The notes beneath the pieces were generated by a model. The model worked only from the letters and a program-made list of their open reading frames with translations. It was not told the DNA's origin and ran no database searches. A stretch of 41,876 bases of DNA, taken from contig JAJFFB010000067.1 in NCBI GenBank assembly GCA_021776925.1, forward strand, positions 1 through 41,876, given 5' to 3'. The stretch comes from Planctomycetota bacterium. Its GTDB lineage: Bacteria > Planctomycetota > UBA1135. The position numbers and the translations under genes were made by a program. Below are positions 23,913 through 32,360 of the stretch, in pieces. Positions within the stretch are counted from its first letter, which is position 1. Each line of letters opens with the position of its first letter.

Positions 23913-26642
23913 ATGGCCAAGAAGAACACGATGACCAGTGCAGCCCAATCCGCCCGCTCCCGAAGGAAGGTCAAGGCCCGAAAGGTTGTCCAGATGGTGT
24001 ACTCCTTTGGCAAGTCCAAGACCGAAGGCGATGCCAGCATGCGGCCGTTGCTCGGAGGCAAGGGCGCCAACCTGGCCGACATGACTTCGATCGGCCTGCC
24101 GGTGCCTGCGGGATTCACCATCACGACAGAAACCTGCGCGGAGTATTTCAACAGCGGACGCAAGCTGCCAGCGGCCATGATGGACCAAGTCCACCAAGGG
24201 GTAAAGCGCCTGGAAAAGGAAAGCGGCAAGGAGTTCGGCAGCAGTACCAACCCCTTGCTGGTGTCGGTGCGCTCCGGCGCCGCGGTGTCGATGCCGGGAA
24301 TGATGAACACAATTCTCAATCTCGGTCTTAATGACGAGACGGTCGCCGGCCTCGCCGAGCGCACCGGCAACGAGCGCTTCGCCTTCGACGCCTATCGCCG
24401 CCTGATCAACATGTACGGCGACGTCGTGATGGAGGTCCCTCACCACGTTTTTGAAGCCGAGTTCGACAAGATCAAAACCAAGGAAGGCGTTCGAGAGGAC
24501 AACGACGTTTCGATCCAAGGCCTCAAGCAGTTGTGCGTGGCCTACGAGGCAGTATTCAAAAAGGCTGCCGGTATTGATTTTCCCCAAGACCCTCTTCAGC
24601 AGCTCGAATTGGCGATCGAGGCGGTGTTCAAGAGCTGGATGATCGACAAGGCGGTGACCTATCGGCGCATCGAGGGAATTTCCGGGCTTGCCGGCACCGC
24701 GGTCAACGTGCAGGCGATGGTTTTCGGCAACATGGGCGAAGATTCAGGTACCGGTGTGGCTTTCACGCGCAATCCGGCGACCGGCCAGAACCAGTTCTTC
24801 GGCGAGTTCCTGGTCAATGCGCAGGGCGAAGACGTGGTGGCGGGCATCCGTACCCCGCACCCGGTCGAAAAGATGCACCTGTGGAAAGCGGACAACTACA
24901 AAACCATCGGTCGAGAAATCAAGGCGACCCTGCTCGAAATCAAAGACATTCTTGAGCGTCACTACACCGACGTTCAGGACATCGAGTTCACCATCGAACA
25001 GGGCACTTTCTATATCCTGCAGACCCGCACCGGCAAACGCACCAGTGCAGCAGCGGTCAAGATCGCCTGTGACATGGTCAAGGAAGGCCTGATCGACGAG
25101 AAGACCGCGATCATGCGCGTGCCCGCCGCCGGCCTCACCCAGCTGCTGCTGCCCAGTTTCGACCCGCGGGCCAAACTGGATTGCGAGTTGCTGGCGATCG
25201 GACTGCCGGCCAGCCCGGGTGCCGCTACCGGCAACCTGGCCTTCAGCGCCGAAGAGGCAGTGAAGCGAACCCTTGCCGGTGAGAAAGTGCTGCTGGTGCG
25301 CAAGGAGACCAGTCCCGAAGACGTCGACGGCATGCACCATGCGGCCGGCATCCTGACCAGCACCGGAGGAATGACCAGCCATGCGGCGGTGGTCGCGCGT
25401 GGTTGGGGCAAGTGCTGTGTGGCCGGTGCCAGCGAGGTGGAAATCGATGAGATCGCCCACACCATGACGGTTCAAGGCAAGACCTACAACGCCCGCGACA
25501 CCATTTCGATCGATGGTTCGACCGGCGAGGTCTTTGCCGGCGAGATGGCCACGGTGACTCCCAAGCTCAGCAGCGAATTCAAGAAGCTGATCGGATGGGC
25601 CGACAAGGTGCGCACCCTGGCGGTGCGCACCAATGCCGATTCCCCGGAAGACGCCAAGCGGGCTCGGGCCTTCGGCGCCGAGGGCATCGGTCTGTGCCGC
25701 ACCGAGCACATGTTCTTCGAAGGCGAACGCATCCTCGCCATGCGCGAGATGATCCTGGCCAGAGACCTGGAATCGCGCCAGGCCGCACTGGCCAAGCTTC
25801 TGCCATTCCAGCGCGACGATTTCGTCGGCATCTTCACCGCAATGAATGGCCTGCCGGTCACCGTGCGTCTGCTCGACCCGCCGCTGCACGAATTCCTGCC
25901 GCACGGCGGCCGCAGTCAAAGGGATCTGGGCGAACTCCTCGGTGTCGGCACCAAGGCCATCGCCACCCGCGTCAACCAGCTCAAGGAAATGAACCCGATG
26001 CTGGGCCACCGCGGCTGCCGTCTGTCGATCACCTATCCTGAGATCCTGGTGATGCAGGTCACCGCGATCACCGAGGCTGCGATCCGTTGTCTCTCCGGCA
26101 AGCGCCGGGTCAAGGCGATGCCCGAGATCATGATTCCGCTGGTGGGGACCTATCGCGAACTCGAGGTCTTGCGCCAGCTCACCATCGAGACCATCGCCGC
26201 CGTCAAAAAGGCCAAGAAGTTCACCGGCAAGCTCAACATTCCGGTCGGCACCATGATCGAGATTCCCCGCGCGGCTCTGACCGCCGACGAGGTCGCCGCC
26301 CATGCTGACTTCTTCAGTTTTGGCACCAACGACCTGACCCAGATGACCTTCGGCTTTTCGCGAGACGACATCAACAGCTTCCTGCCGGACTATCTCGGCC
26401 AGGATCTTCTGCCGGAGGACCCCTTCGAAAGCCTCGACGTCAGCGGTGTCGGCCAGCTGGTCGAGACCGCGGTGCAAAAAGGGCGAAGCGTCAAACCGGG
26501 GCTCTCGTGTGGCATCTGCGGCGAACACGGCGGCGACCCTGCCTCGATCGATTTCTGCCACAAGGTCGGATTGGACTACGTGTCCTGCTCACCCTTCCGA
26601 GTGCCCATCGCCCGGCTCGCTGCCGCTCAATCGGCATTGTGA
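23913..26642 (+). CDS. ppdK: Pyruvate, phosphate dikinase
   Basis: This 909-residue enzyme interconverts pyruvate + ATP + Pi with phosphoenolpyruvate + AMP + PPi and links glycolysis and gluconeogenesis in the cytoplasm. Visible domains in order: nucleotide-binding N-terminal domain (LLGGKGANLADMTSIGLPVP; VSVRSGAAVSMPGMMNTILN; ATGQNQFFGEFLVNAQGEDV), the phosphohistidine domain with TSTGGMTSHAAVVARGWGKC (catalytic His near residue 490) and the PEP/pyruvate TIM barrel with GIGLCRTEHMFFEGERI, NPMLGHRGCRL, FFSFGTNDLTQMTFGFSRDD and CGICGEHGGDP (catalytic Cys near 869). Compared with typical enzymes it has an extra basic N-terminal stretch of ~25 residues (ARSRRKVKARKVVQ). The family is normally ~870-890 residues. 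It stands alone with no operon partner. Confidence 0.97.
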   Translation: MAKKNTMTSAAQSARSRRKVKARKVVQMVYSFGKSKTEGDASMRPLLGGKGANLADMTSIGLPVPAGFTITTETCAEYFNSGRKLPAAMMDQVHQGVKRLEKESGKEFGSSTNPLLVSVRSGAAVSMPGMMNTILNLGLNDETVAGLAERTGNERFAFDAYRRLINMYGDVVMEVPHHVFEAEFDKIKTKEGVREDNDVSIQGLKQLCVAYEAVFKKAAGIDFPQDPLQQLELAIEAVFKSWMIDKAVTYRRIEGISGLAGTAVNVQAMVFGNMGEDSGTGVAFTRNPATGQNQFFGEFLVNAQGEDVVAGIRTPHPVEKMHLWKADNYKTIGREIKATLLEIKDILERHYTDVQDIEFTIEQGTFYILQTRTGKRTSAAAVKIACDMVKEGLIDEKTAIMRVPAAGLTQLLLPSFDPRAKLDCELLAIGLPASPGAATGNLAFSAEEAVKRTLAGEKVLLVRKETSPEDVDGMHHAAGILTSTGGMTSHAAVVARGWGKCCVAGASEVEIDEIAHTMTVQGKTYNARDTISIDGSTGEVFAGEMATVTPKLSSEFKKLIGWADKVRTLAVRTNADSPEDAKRARAFGAEGIGLCRTEHMFFEGERILAMREMILARDLESRQAALAKLLPFQRDDFVGIFTAMNGLPVTVRLLDPPLHEFLPHGGRSQRDLGELLGVGTKAIATRVNQLKEMNPMLGHRGCRLSITYPEILVMQVTAITEAAIRCLSGKRRVKAMPEIMIPLVGTYRELEVLRQLTIETIAAVKKAKKFTGKLNIPVGTMIEIPRAALTADEVAAHADFFSFGTNDLTQMTFGFSRDDINSFLPDYLGQDLLPEDPFESLDVSGVGQLVETAVQKGRSVKPGLSCGICGEHGGDPASIDFCHKVGLDYVSCSPFRVPIARLAAAQSAL

Positions 26643-26734
26643 GACCAAGAGAGTGCAGCGTCCCTAACTGACCGTAGACAAGGTCATTCCGCCCCACGGC
26701 AGCGTCTTTTTCCCCTGGACGGCGTCAGCAGAAC

Positions 26735-26760
26735 CCGCCCCTATCTAAAGATAGGGGCGG
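26735..26760. terminator. Strong hairpin downstream of ppdK
   Basis: CCGCCCCTATC pairs perfectly with GATAGGGGCGG (11 bp) around a TAAA loop. It lies about 90 bases after the ppdK stop. There is no downstream T-run on the + strand, so it may stop transcription by another route or stabilise the mRNA end. Confidence 0.6.
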
Positions 26761-26770
26761 AACCAGGTTC

Positions 26771-26807
26771 CTTGCCAGGGAACAAAACCACTTGCCATGG
26801 AACGAAA
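26771..26807. repeat. Pair of 17-base direct repeats
   Basis: CTTGCCAGGGAACAAAA (26771-26787) recurs at 26791-26807 as CTTGCCATGGAACGAAA, starting exactly 20 bases later, with 15 of 17 positions the same. They follow the ppdK hairpin and precede the hypothetical gene at 26859. A 20-base period puts both on the same DNA face, as for a protein-binding tandem site; function is unknown. Confidence 0.5.
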
Positions 26808-26858
26808 GCACTATATCCACGGCCAGCTAAGATCGGGCAACCCAATCCCTTCTCGGGC

Positions 26859-27419
26859 ATGAGGTGCGTACCAGTTGAATTAGAAGAACTCCTGGGCCTC
26901 TCGGGCTCGATCCTCCGCGCCCAGGCCACCTTCGTGGTCCTTCGAGTCGCTGGGCATCAGGACCGTGAAATCAAGATCGACTTTCGCCGAGCACTGCGCC
27001 GGTCAAGGCTGTCGGGCCCCTTTCAAAGTCTGGGTTTAAGCGATCGGCATCCGCTGTGTGTGCCCTACGAAGAGCAGGTCGGCAGGGTTGCCTTTCACTC
27101 CGGACCAAAGGATGCCGTGGGGTTCCTGGCTGCTCTCACAGAGGCGACCCGTTCCAAACTGGGCAACTGGGTCGCTTTGGAGGAAATCATGAATCCCTGC
27201 TTCATGGTGCCAGGGAAGCTCGGGCCGCGTTCGAACGGACAGCTCTTTTATGGGCCCTTGTCGCTGGTCCAGGACCTGCTCCCAATCCTGGAAGACCACG
27301 GCGTTGGATTCAGGCTGTTCAAGCTAGAACAACGGACTGTGCACGCGTGGGCCCTGACCCTGGATGGGATGTACGTGGTCTCCACGGAATTCCAGAGAGC
27401 TCGACTATGTGCGGAGTAA
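26859..27419 (+). CDS. Conserved hypothetical protein
   Basis: This 186-residue soluble protein starts at the ATG at 26859, directly at its first conserved-looking segment (VPVELEELLGLSGSILRAQA); the frame opens at 26772 but that part is basic and unlike the rest. Further stretches are SDRHPLCVPYEEQVGRVAFH, KLGNWVALEEIMNPCFMVPG, GQLFYGPLSLVQDLLPILED and TLDGMYVVSTEFQ. No signal peptide, membrane helix or enzyme motif is seen and I do not know the family. It may bind a ligand or another protein. It lies after the direct repeats and 63 bases before the membrane protein gene. Confidence 0.65.
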   Translation: MRCVPVELEELLGLSGSILRAQATFVVLRVAGHQDREIKIDFRRALRRSRLSGPFQSLGLSDRHPLCVPYEEQVGRVAFHSGPKDAVGFLAALTEATRSKLGNWVALEEIMNPCFMVPGKLGPRSNGQLFYGPLSLVQDLLPILEDHGVGFRLFKLEQRTVHAWALTLDGMYVVSTEFQRARLCAE

Positions 27420-27482
27420 TTTGGGCCCTCTGCTGGTACTTTGAGGGAGTGAAGCCCATGAGAGAACCACACTGCTGAAACC

Positions 27483-27884
27483 ATGGAAGCCGCCGTTCAA
27501 GTCTTCGCCAGTGTCAACCTTCTGGTACTTGGGCTTTCCCATCTGGCCCAGCCTCAGGCCTGGGCGGATTTCTTCCAGTTGTTGGAATCCAAGGGCACTC
27601 CTGGCGCATTTATTAACGGCTTCCTCGGCCTGGGAATGGGTTCCGTGATCGTGGCCTTTCACAACGTTTGGGCAGGGCTTCCCCTGCTCCTGACGCTCTA
27701 TGGATGGCTCCTGATCGCCAAGGCACTGGTCACTTTTGTCCATCCTTCGTTGGCGCTGCGCAGTATGAGAATTGCAGCTTCAAGCCCTCCACAGAAATTT
27801 GTATTGCCTGGCGTTTTTCTCACTCTTCTCGGTGCTCTGATCCTCTACCACCGTATTTCCGCTGTTCCCAACATTGCAGCATGA
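27483..27884 (+). CDS. Four-helix membrane protein
   Basis: This 133-residue protein has about four hydrophobic helices: VFASVNLLVLGLSHLAQ, FINGFLGLGMGSVIVAF, LPLLLTLYGWLLIAKALVTF and VLPGVFLTLLGALILY. The loops are short and lack charged catalytic residues. The size and helix pattern resemble DoxX-like or small DUF membrane proteins, but the family is not certain. The TGA stop overlaps the ATG of the next gene (ATGA), so it is probably translated together with the oxidoreductase, which suggests a shared role. Confidence 0.7.
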   Translation: MEAAVQVFASVNLLVLGLSHLAQPQAWADFFQLLESKGTPGAFINGFLGLGMGSVIVAFHNVWAGLPLLLTLYGWLLIAKALVTFVHPSLALRSMRIAASSPPQKFVLPGVFLTLLGALILYHRISAVPNIAA

Positions 27885-28891
27885 AAGCTATCGTGCAGAA
27901 GAAGTACGGGTCTCCGGATCTCCTGGAGGTTAAGGAAGTCGAGCTGCCTGAGGTCGGGGAAGACGAAGTGCTGGTGCGGGTGCGCGCGGCTTCGCTGCAC
28001 CCGGACGTCTGGCACATGGTGTGCGGGCGGCCTTGGATTCTGCGCCTGATGGGGGGGGGCTTGATCCGGCCCCGGCAGCCGATTCCTGGCACCGACGTGG
28101 CTGGGGTGGTCGAGGAGGTCGGTTCCCGGGTTACCCGCTTCCGCATCGGCGACGCGGTGTTCGGCGAAACCGTCGATGCCAAAACCTGGGCTCACGGCGG
28201 CGCTTACGCCGAGTTCGTGGCGGTGGCACAGGATCTACTGGCCAGCAAGCCGGACAACGTCACTTTCGAGCAGGCTGCTTCGGTGCCGGCCTCGGGATAC
28301 ATCACCCTGCTCAATCTGCGCGATCCCGATCAGATCCGTCCCCATCACAGGGTCCTGATCAATGGCGCAGGCGGCGGCGTGGGCACGCTCGCTGTGCAGA
28401 TCGCCAAGGCGCAGGGTGCGCACGTGACCGCGGTCGATTGCGCAGTCAAATTCGACATGCTGCGTGCGCTCGGTGCCGACGAAGTTGTGGACTACACGGT
28501 CGAAGACTTTACTCGCCGCGGTCACCGCTACCATCTGATTTTCGACGTGCCGGGAAGCCGTCGTTTTGCCGATTTCAGACCAGCACTTGAAGTGGACGGG
28601 CGCTATGTTCCCATTGGTCACGAACATTTCGGCAAGCAGGGTCGGCGAGTTTTCGGCCTGGTGCCGCATTTCTTCAAACTGATGTTCCTTGGGCGCTTCA
28701 CCCGGCAACTGCGGGGGCCGAAGATCCCCCGACCCGGTCGCAAGGAGGCCATGGCAATCCTCAGTCGGATGCTTTCCGCCGGTCAGATCACCCCCTGGAT
28801 TGATCGCAGCTATCCCATGGACGAAGTGCACGAAGCCTTCCGGCGCATGGTCGAAGGCGAAACCCTGGGAAAGGTTATCCTGATCCCGTGA
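27881..28891 (+). CDS. Zinc-type NAD(P)-dependent alcohol dehydrogenase / quinone oxidoreductase-like protein
   Basis: This 336-residue enzyme of the medium-chain dehydrogenase/reductase superfamily opens [20 protein letters not shown], has the GroES-like domain with [20 protein letters not shown] and GDAVFGE, then the Rossmann domain with [20 protein letters not shown] (the NADPH-binding AxxGGVG motif of quinone oxidoreductases), and ends [18 protein letters not shown]. The Cys/His ligands of zinc alcohol dehydrogenases are absent, so it fits the zinc-free quinone-oxidoreductase/crotonyl-CoA-reductase-like branch. It probably reduces an enone or quinone using NADPH. A run of nine G at 28050-28058 lies in frame. 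The stop overlaps the GTG of the next gene (GTGA). Confidence 0.9.
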   Translation: MKAIVQKKYGSPDLLEVKEVELPEVGEDEVLVRVRAASLHPDVWHMVCGRPWILRLMGGGLIRPRQPIPGTDVAGVVEEVGSRVTRFRIGDAVFGETVDAKTWAHGGAYAEFVAVAQDLLASKPDNVTFEQAASVPASGYITLLNLRDPDQIRPHHRVLINGAGGGVGTLAVQIAKAQGAHVTAVDCAVKFDMLRALGADEVVDYTVEDFTRRGHRYHLIFDVPGSRRFADFRPALEVDGRYVPIGHEHFGKQGRRVFGLVPHFFKLMFLGRFTRQLRGPKIPRPGRKEAMAILSRMLSAGQITPWIDRSYPMDEVHEAFRRMVEGETLGKVILIP

Positions 28892-29307
28892 GCGCCTTCC
28901 AATTGACTTGTGAAAGGAAAATGAGCCAGCCGCCGGAGGTGCTCTACCCGGCCTGGACCAGCGAAGAGATCAGCCGGTGGTTCGCAGCGCCGGGCACGGT
29001 GCGCATGAAAGCCGAAGTCGACGCTCCTTATTACTTCGAAACGCGCTTCGATGGTCAGCGCCATCCCCACCAAGGTCGATTCCTGCGCCTTGAGACCAAC
29101 CGGCTGGTCGAAATGACCTGGGCGACCGAAGCCGGAACGCAGGGCGCCGAAACCGTACTGACGATCGAGCTGATCCCAGCAGACAGCGGCACGCTGTTGC
29201 GCCTGCACCACGCCGGCTTCCGCGACGAAGAGTCGATGTTGGGCCATCAAGACGCATGGCCAATGGTCCTTGAGCGACTGGACCAGCTCTACACCGGCCC
29301 GGCATGA
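28888..29307 (+). CDS. SRPBCC (AHSA1-like) domain protein
   Basis: This 139-residue protein starts with GTG at 28888, overlapping the stop of the oxidoreductase gene. It has the START/Bet v1-like plan of the AHSA1 subfamily: [20 protein letters not shown] near the N-terminus, [40 protein letters not shown] and a long C-terminal helix ([14 protein letters not shown]). These proteins form a hydrophobic cavity and bind small molecules. Together with the overlapping genes before it, it could handle the same compound as the oxidoreductase, but this is inferred only from the overlap. Confidence 0.85.
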   Translation: MSAFQLTCERKMSQPPEVLYPAWTSEEISRWFAAPGTVRMKAEVDAPYYFETRFDGQRHPHQGRFLRLETNRLVEMTWATEAGTQGAETVLTIELIPADSGTLLRLHHAGFRDEESMLGHQDAWPMVLERLDQLYTGPA

Positions 29308-29314
29308 TCCAAGA

Positions 29315-29788
29315 ATGAACATTCGCCCAGCCCGACCGGAAGACGCGGCGGCGTGGGTGCAGATGCGGTCCATTCTCTGGCCGGAGGCCGACCTTGGCGA
29401 GCACCGTCGCGAGGCCGACCAGTTTTTTGCCGGTCACTTCCCGCGTGGTCCGTGGGCGGTTTTTATGGCTGAGGATCCAACCGGCAAGGTGGTGGGTTTC
29501 GTCGAGGTCTCGGTCCGACCCTATGCCGAAGGTTGCAGCAGCGCGCAGGTGGCCTATCTCGAAGGCTGGTTCGTGCAGGAGCCCGCGCGCCGCAGCGGGA
29601 TGGGTCGCTCCCTGGTCGATGCCGCCGCAGCGTGGGGCCGGGCACGGGGCTGCCAAGAATTCGCTTCCGACGCGGAGGTGGACAACGAGGTGAGCAGGGC
29701 CGCGCACTGCGCGCTCGGTTTTGCCGACGTCGGCGTGGTGCGCTGCTTCCGTATGCGGCTTGCACACGACGCCGCAGCCGATTCCTAG
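29315..29788 (+). CDS. GNAT acetyltransferase (aminoglycoside 6'-N-acetyltransferase-like)
   Basis: This 157-residue protein has the GNAT fold. It starts NIRPARPEDAAAWVQMRSIL, has ALW-type PEADLGEHRREADQFF, then FMAEDPTGKVVGFVEVSVRP and AYLEGWFVQEPARRSGMGRS, the acetyl-CoA-binding V-x-P-x-x-R-x-x-G-x-G/A motif, followed by LVDAAAAWGRARGCQEFASD and AHCALGFADVGVVRCFRMRL. This matches the AAC(6')-Ib/Ic-type branch by pattern. Whether it acetylates an aminoglycoside or some other amine is not shown. The ATG at 29315 lies 7 bases after the preceding stop. Confidence 0.85.
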   Translation: MNIRPARPEDAAAWVQMRSILWPEADLGEHRREADQFFAGHFPRGPWAVFMAEDPTGKVVGFVEVSVRPYAEGCSSAQVAYLEGWFVQEPARRSGMGRSLVDAAAAWGRARGCQEFASDAEVDNEVSRAAHCALGFADVGVVRCFRMRLAHDAAADS

Positions 29789-29821
29789 ATCCCTTTTGCA
29801 CAACGGCCTATCCTTGCCCGC

Positions 29822-32182
29822 ATGAAAAGCCTGTGCCTGGTCTTGTGCGGAGTGGGAGGGGTGCTCGGCGGGAGGATTGAACACGAAGCAGCCGCAGAAC
29901 CCTGGGTGTTGGTCGCGGCTGCGGACGGCCGCGTCGAGGCCGCTGGCACCGCCGCCGATCCCTTGAGTTTCGACGCGGCTCTGCTGCGCATGTCGACACG
30001 CCTGCAGCAACAGGGCCTGCCAGAAGGCGGATGCCGCCTGATCGTGCGCGGCGGGCGTTACCCGATCCAGGTGCCGTGGGTGCTGGGGCCGGAGTTCGTC
30101 GGCACCGCGCGCAGTCCGATTGAGATTCGCGCCGCTGAAGGAGAGGACGTGTTTTTCGATGGCGGTTTCCGCATCGACGCCACCGCCTTCCAAGCGGTGC
30201 AGGATCTGGACGATCGCAAGCGGCTGGCTACCGCGGTGGTCGACCGCGTCCGGGTGACCACGCTGAGTGATCCGGCCTTGATCCGCGCCTTGAGCACGCG
30301 CGTGGTCACCACCCTGGCGGTCGACGGCGGTATCTATCTTCCTGCGGTGTTCCCGAACACAGGCTACGCCAGTTTCGGCGATTCCATGGTGGTGGCGGAA
30401 GTCAGTCCTCCCGCGATCCGGCCGGGATCCGAGGGTTATGGCATCCGCGCGGGACACCCGCCCTTCCAGGAGGAAGGGCGGGCGCAGGGGTGGCTGGGTT
30501 CGATCGACGGACCGCGCGGGGCGTGGGCGCAGATCAAGCGACGAGGCGACGAAATGGCCGGCACCTGGGAGCAATGGGAAGCCGAGCTGACGCGCAACCC
30601 GAAGCGCTGCCAATTGACCGGCTACATCGATGCCAACTGGTTGCTCAAGTCGCAGGCCGTGGTCGGCGCCAGCGCGGAAAACGAGGCGATGCATCTCTCG
30701 CAGGCGCTGGCCTATGGCTGGCAATGGAAGCAGAATGACAAACCCTTTCGTGTGTTCGGCCTGCTGTGTGAACTGGACCAGCCGGGCGAGTGGCACTTCG
30801 ACACTTTGGAGCGGCAGCTCTATCTGCTTCCACCTGGAAACTTGAAGGCGAACACCCGCATCCATCTGCCGGTGGCCGAGGGTTTTCTGAAACTCGATCG
30901 CACGCGTCACGTGTCGGTGATCGGCCTGAACGTCGAAAACCTCGGCGGTGGTTTTGCCTACCGCATCGAAGGCGGCGAGCACAACCTGGTGGCGGGGGCG
31001 AAGATCCGCAACAGCGCCGCAGGCGGGGTATGGGTGGGCGGCCGAAACAACCGGGTGCAGAGCTGTGATCTGGTCGACCTTGAACACCACGTGCGCCTGG
31101 GTGGCGGGCGTCGCGGCCCCGGGTTGCTCGAGGCGGGCGCCAATAGTGTGGTCAATTGCCACATCTATCAAAAGGGTTTTGCCCACCGCAAGGTGAGTAT
31201 TTCGATCTCAGGAGTGGGAAACCATCTGCTGAACAACCTGGTACATAATTCGATCGGACAGGCGGTGGTGGTCAGCGGCAACGACCACCTGCTTGAATGG
31301 AACGAATTCTTCAATATCGGTTTCGACGAAGGCGACGGCGGCGCGGTCTATTCCGGGGCCGATCTGATTGGATACGGCAACACCTACCGGCACAACTTCT
31401 TTCATCACTTGATGCACGTGCCGGGCAAGGTGGAGCGTTCAGGAATCCATCTCGATGACTGCCAGGCCGGGGCCACCTGCGTCGGCAACGTGTTCTACAA
31501 GTCGGCGGCCAAGGGCATCTTCATGTTCGGCGGTGCTGGTCACACCCTGACCGACAACGTTTTTCTGGAAGGCTTTCGAGGCATTTACAACGTGGGTACG
31601 CTCGGCGCCAGGCACTATCAATGGGAACAGGAGATCGCCGCCGATCCCGAGCACAACTACCGCAACACCAAGGAGAACTACCTAGGCAGAGTCGAACGCG
31701 TGATCGGGCCCGAAGGCTGGCTACGCGAACCGTGGCGCAGCCGCTTCCCGCTCATGGTGCAGGTTATGAGCGACCGCGGCAAATTCGGGCGAATGTGGCC
31801 GATCCGCTGCCAGATTGAGAACAATCTCTTCTATGGCCATTCCCAAGGAGATCGCACGATCTGGAGTCGCATGGACCCAGAAGTCACGGCCAAGTCCATC
31901 CTGCGCGGCGACCGGGTGATCCGCCCCGAAGTTTTCGTCGACTACGCAGCGATGGACTTCCGCATACGCCCCGAGGCAGAGGGCATACCCACGATTCCCT
32001 TCGAAAACATCGGCCTGACCCTCGACCCCTATCGCCAGCAGGTTCCGGACAAGGCGCACTATCGCCAGGCGATGCGCGATTTCTACGACGGAATCAGCAG
32101 CATGCCCGGCACCCACAAACGCATCGACAGCGCCCTCCTGCTCGAGGGAACTCCCTGGACGGGCGCGCCCATATCCGACTGA
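29822..32182 (+). CDS. Exported right-handed parallel beta-helix protein
   Basis: This 786-residue protein has a short signal-like N-terminus (LCLVLCGVGGVLGG) and then a domain built around an early CRLIVRGGRYPIQVPW segment (as in pectate lyase/alginate-lyase-type proteins) and GTARSPIEIRAAEGEDVFFD. Residues ~360-610 form the coil repeats: HVSVIGLNVENLGGGFAYRI, NLVAGAKIRNSAAGGVWVGG, NNRVQSCDLVDLEHHV, HLLNNLVHNSIGQAVVVSGN, LLEWNEFFNIGFDEGDGGAV and later GHTLTDNVFLEGFRGIYNVG. This fold is typical of polysaccharide lyases and glycoside hydrolases; a candidate acidic cluster is in FDEGDGG. The substrate is unknown. It probably acts in the periplasm or outside. Confidence 0.82.
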   Translation: MKSLCLVLCGVGGVLGGRIEHEAAAEPWVLVAAADGRVEAAGTAADPLSFDAALLRMSTRLQQQGLPEGGCRLIVRGGRYPIQVPWVLGPEFVGTARSPIEIRAAEGEDVFFDGGFRIDATAFQAVQDLDDRKRLATAVVDRVRVTTLSDPALIRALSTRVVTTLAVDGGIYLPAVFPNTGYASFGDSMVVAEVSPPAIRPGSEGYGIRAGHPPFQEEGRAQGWLGSIDGPRGAWAQIKRRGDEMAGTWEQWEAELTRNPKRCQLTGYIDANWLLKSQAVVGASAENEAMHLSQALAYGWQWKQNDKPFRVFGLLCELDQPGEWHFDTLERQLYLLPPGNLKANTRIHLPVAEGFLKLDRTRHVSVIGLNVENLGGGFAYRIEGGEHNLVAGAKIRNSAAGGVWVGGRNNRVQSCDLVDLEHHVRLGGGRRGPGLLEAGANSVVNCHIYQKGFAHRKVSISISGVGNHLLNNLVHNSIGQAVVVSGNDHLLEWNEFFNIGFDEGDGGAVYSGADLIGYGNTYRHNFFHHLMHVPGKVERSGIHLDDCQAGATCVGNVFYKSAAKGIFMFGGAGHTLTDNVFLEGFRGIYNVGTLGARHYQWEQEIAADPEHNYRNTKENYLGRVERVIGPEGWLREPWRSRFPLMVQVMSDRGKFGRMWPIRCQIENNLFYGHSQGDRTIWSRMDPEVTAKSILRGDRVIRPEVFVDYAAMDFRIRPEAEGIPTIPFENIGLTLDPYRQQVPDKAHYRQAMRDFYDGISSMPGTHKRIDSALLLEGTPWTGAPISD

Positions 32183-32237
32183 GTAAACCCAGCAGGTGGC
32201 GCCTCTGCCGCTGAAACCTCCTTTTCCCCATCGTCCC

Positions 32238-32269
32238 TCGCACGCCGAGGAGCGAGAGCGGGCGTGCGA
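32238..32269. terminator. Hairpin after the beta-helix gene
   Basis: TCGCACGCC (32238-32246) pairs perfectly with GGCGTGCGA (32261-32269) around a 14-base loop, 56 bases after the stop. No T-run follows. It separates the beta-helix gene from the VCBS gene and may limit transcription into it. Confidence 0.45.
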
Positions 32270-32360
32270 CGGCGAACAGTGGGTGCGCTCTTGCAATCGG
32301 CAATAGGCCGAGAATCCTCTTGGGTACAGGCACAAGAATTGCACGCTGAGTCCTAGAAAC

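Noticed and set aside
23582..24331. Lipoprotein-like + strand frame (GSTLAGCATPEA)
   Set aside because: After the signal-like start it becomes very basic and runs into ppdK in another frame; no downstream domain.
24744..26561. A 605-residue open frame on the minus strand
   Set aside because: It lies entirely antisense to the clear ppdK gene, has no recognisable motif and an odd composition; a GC-rich shadow.
28970..31186. A 738-residue minus-strand frame
   Set aside because: It covers the GNAT and beta-helix genes, which have strong motifs on the + strand; its product is rich in Arg, His and Ala as expected for antisense of GC-rich DNA.
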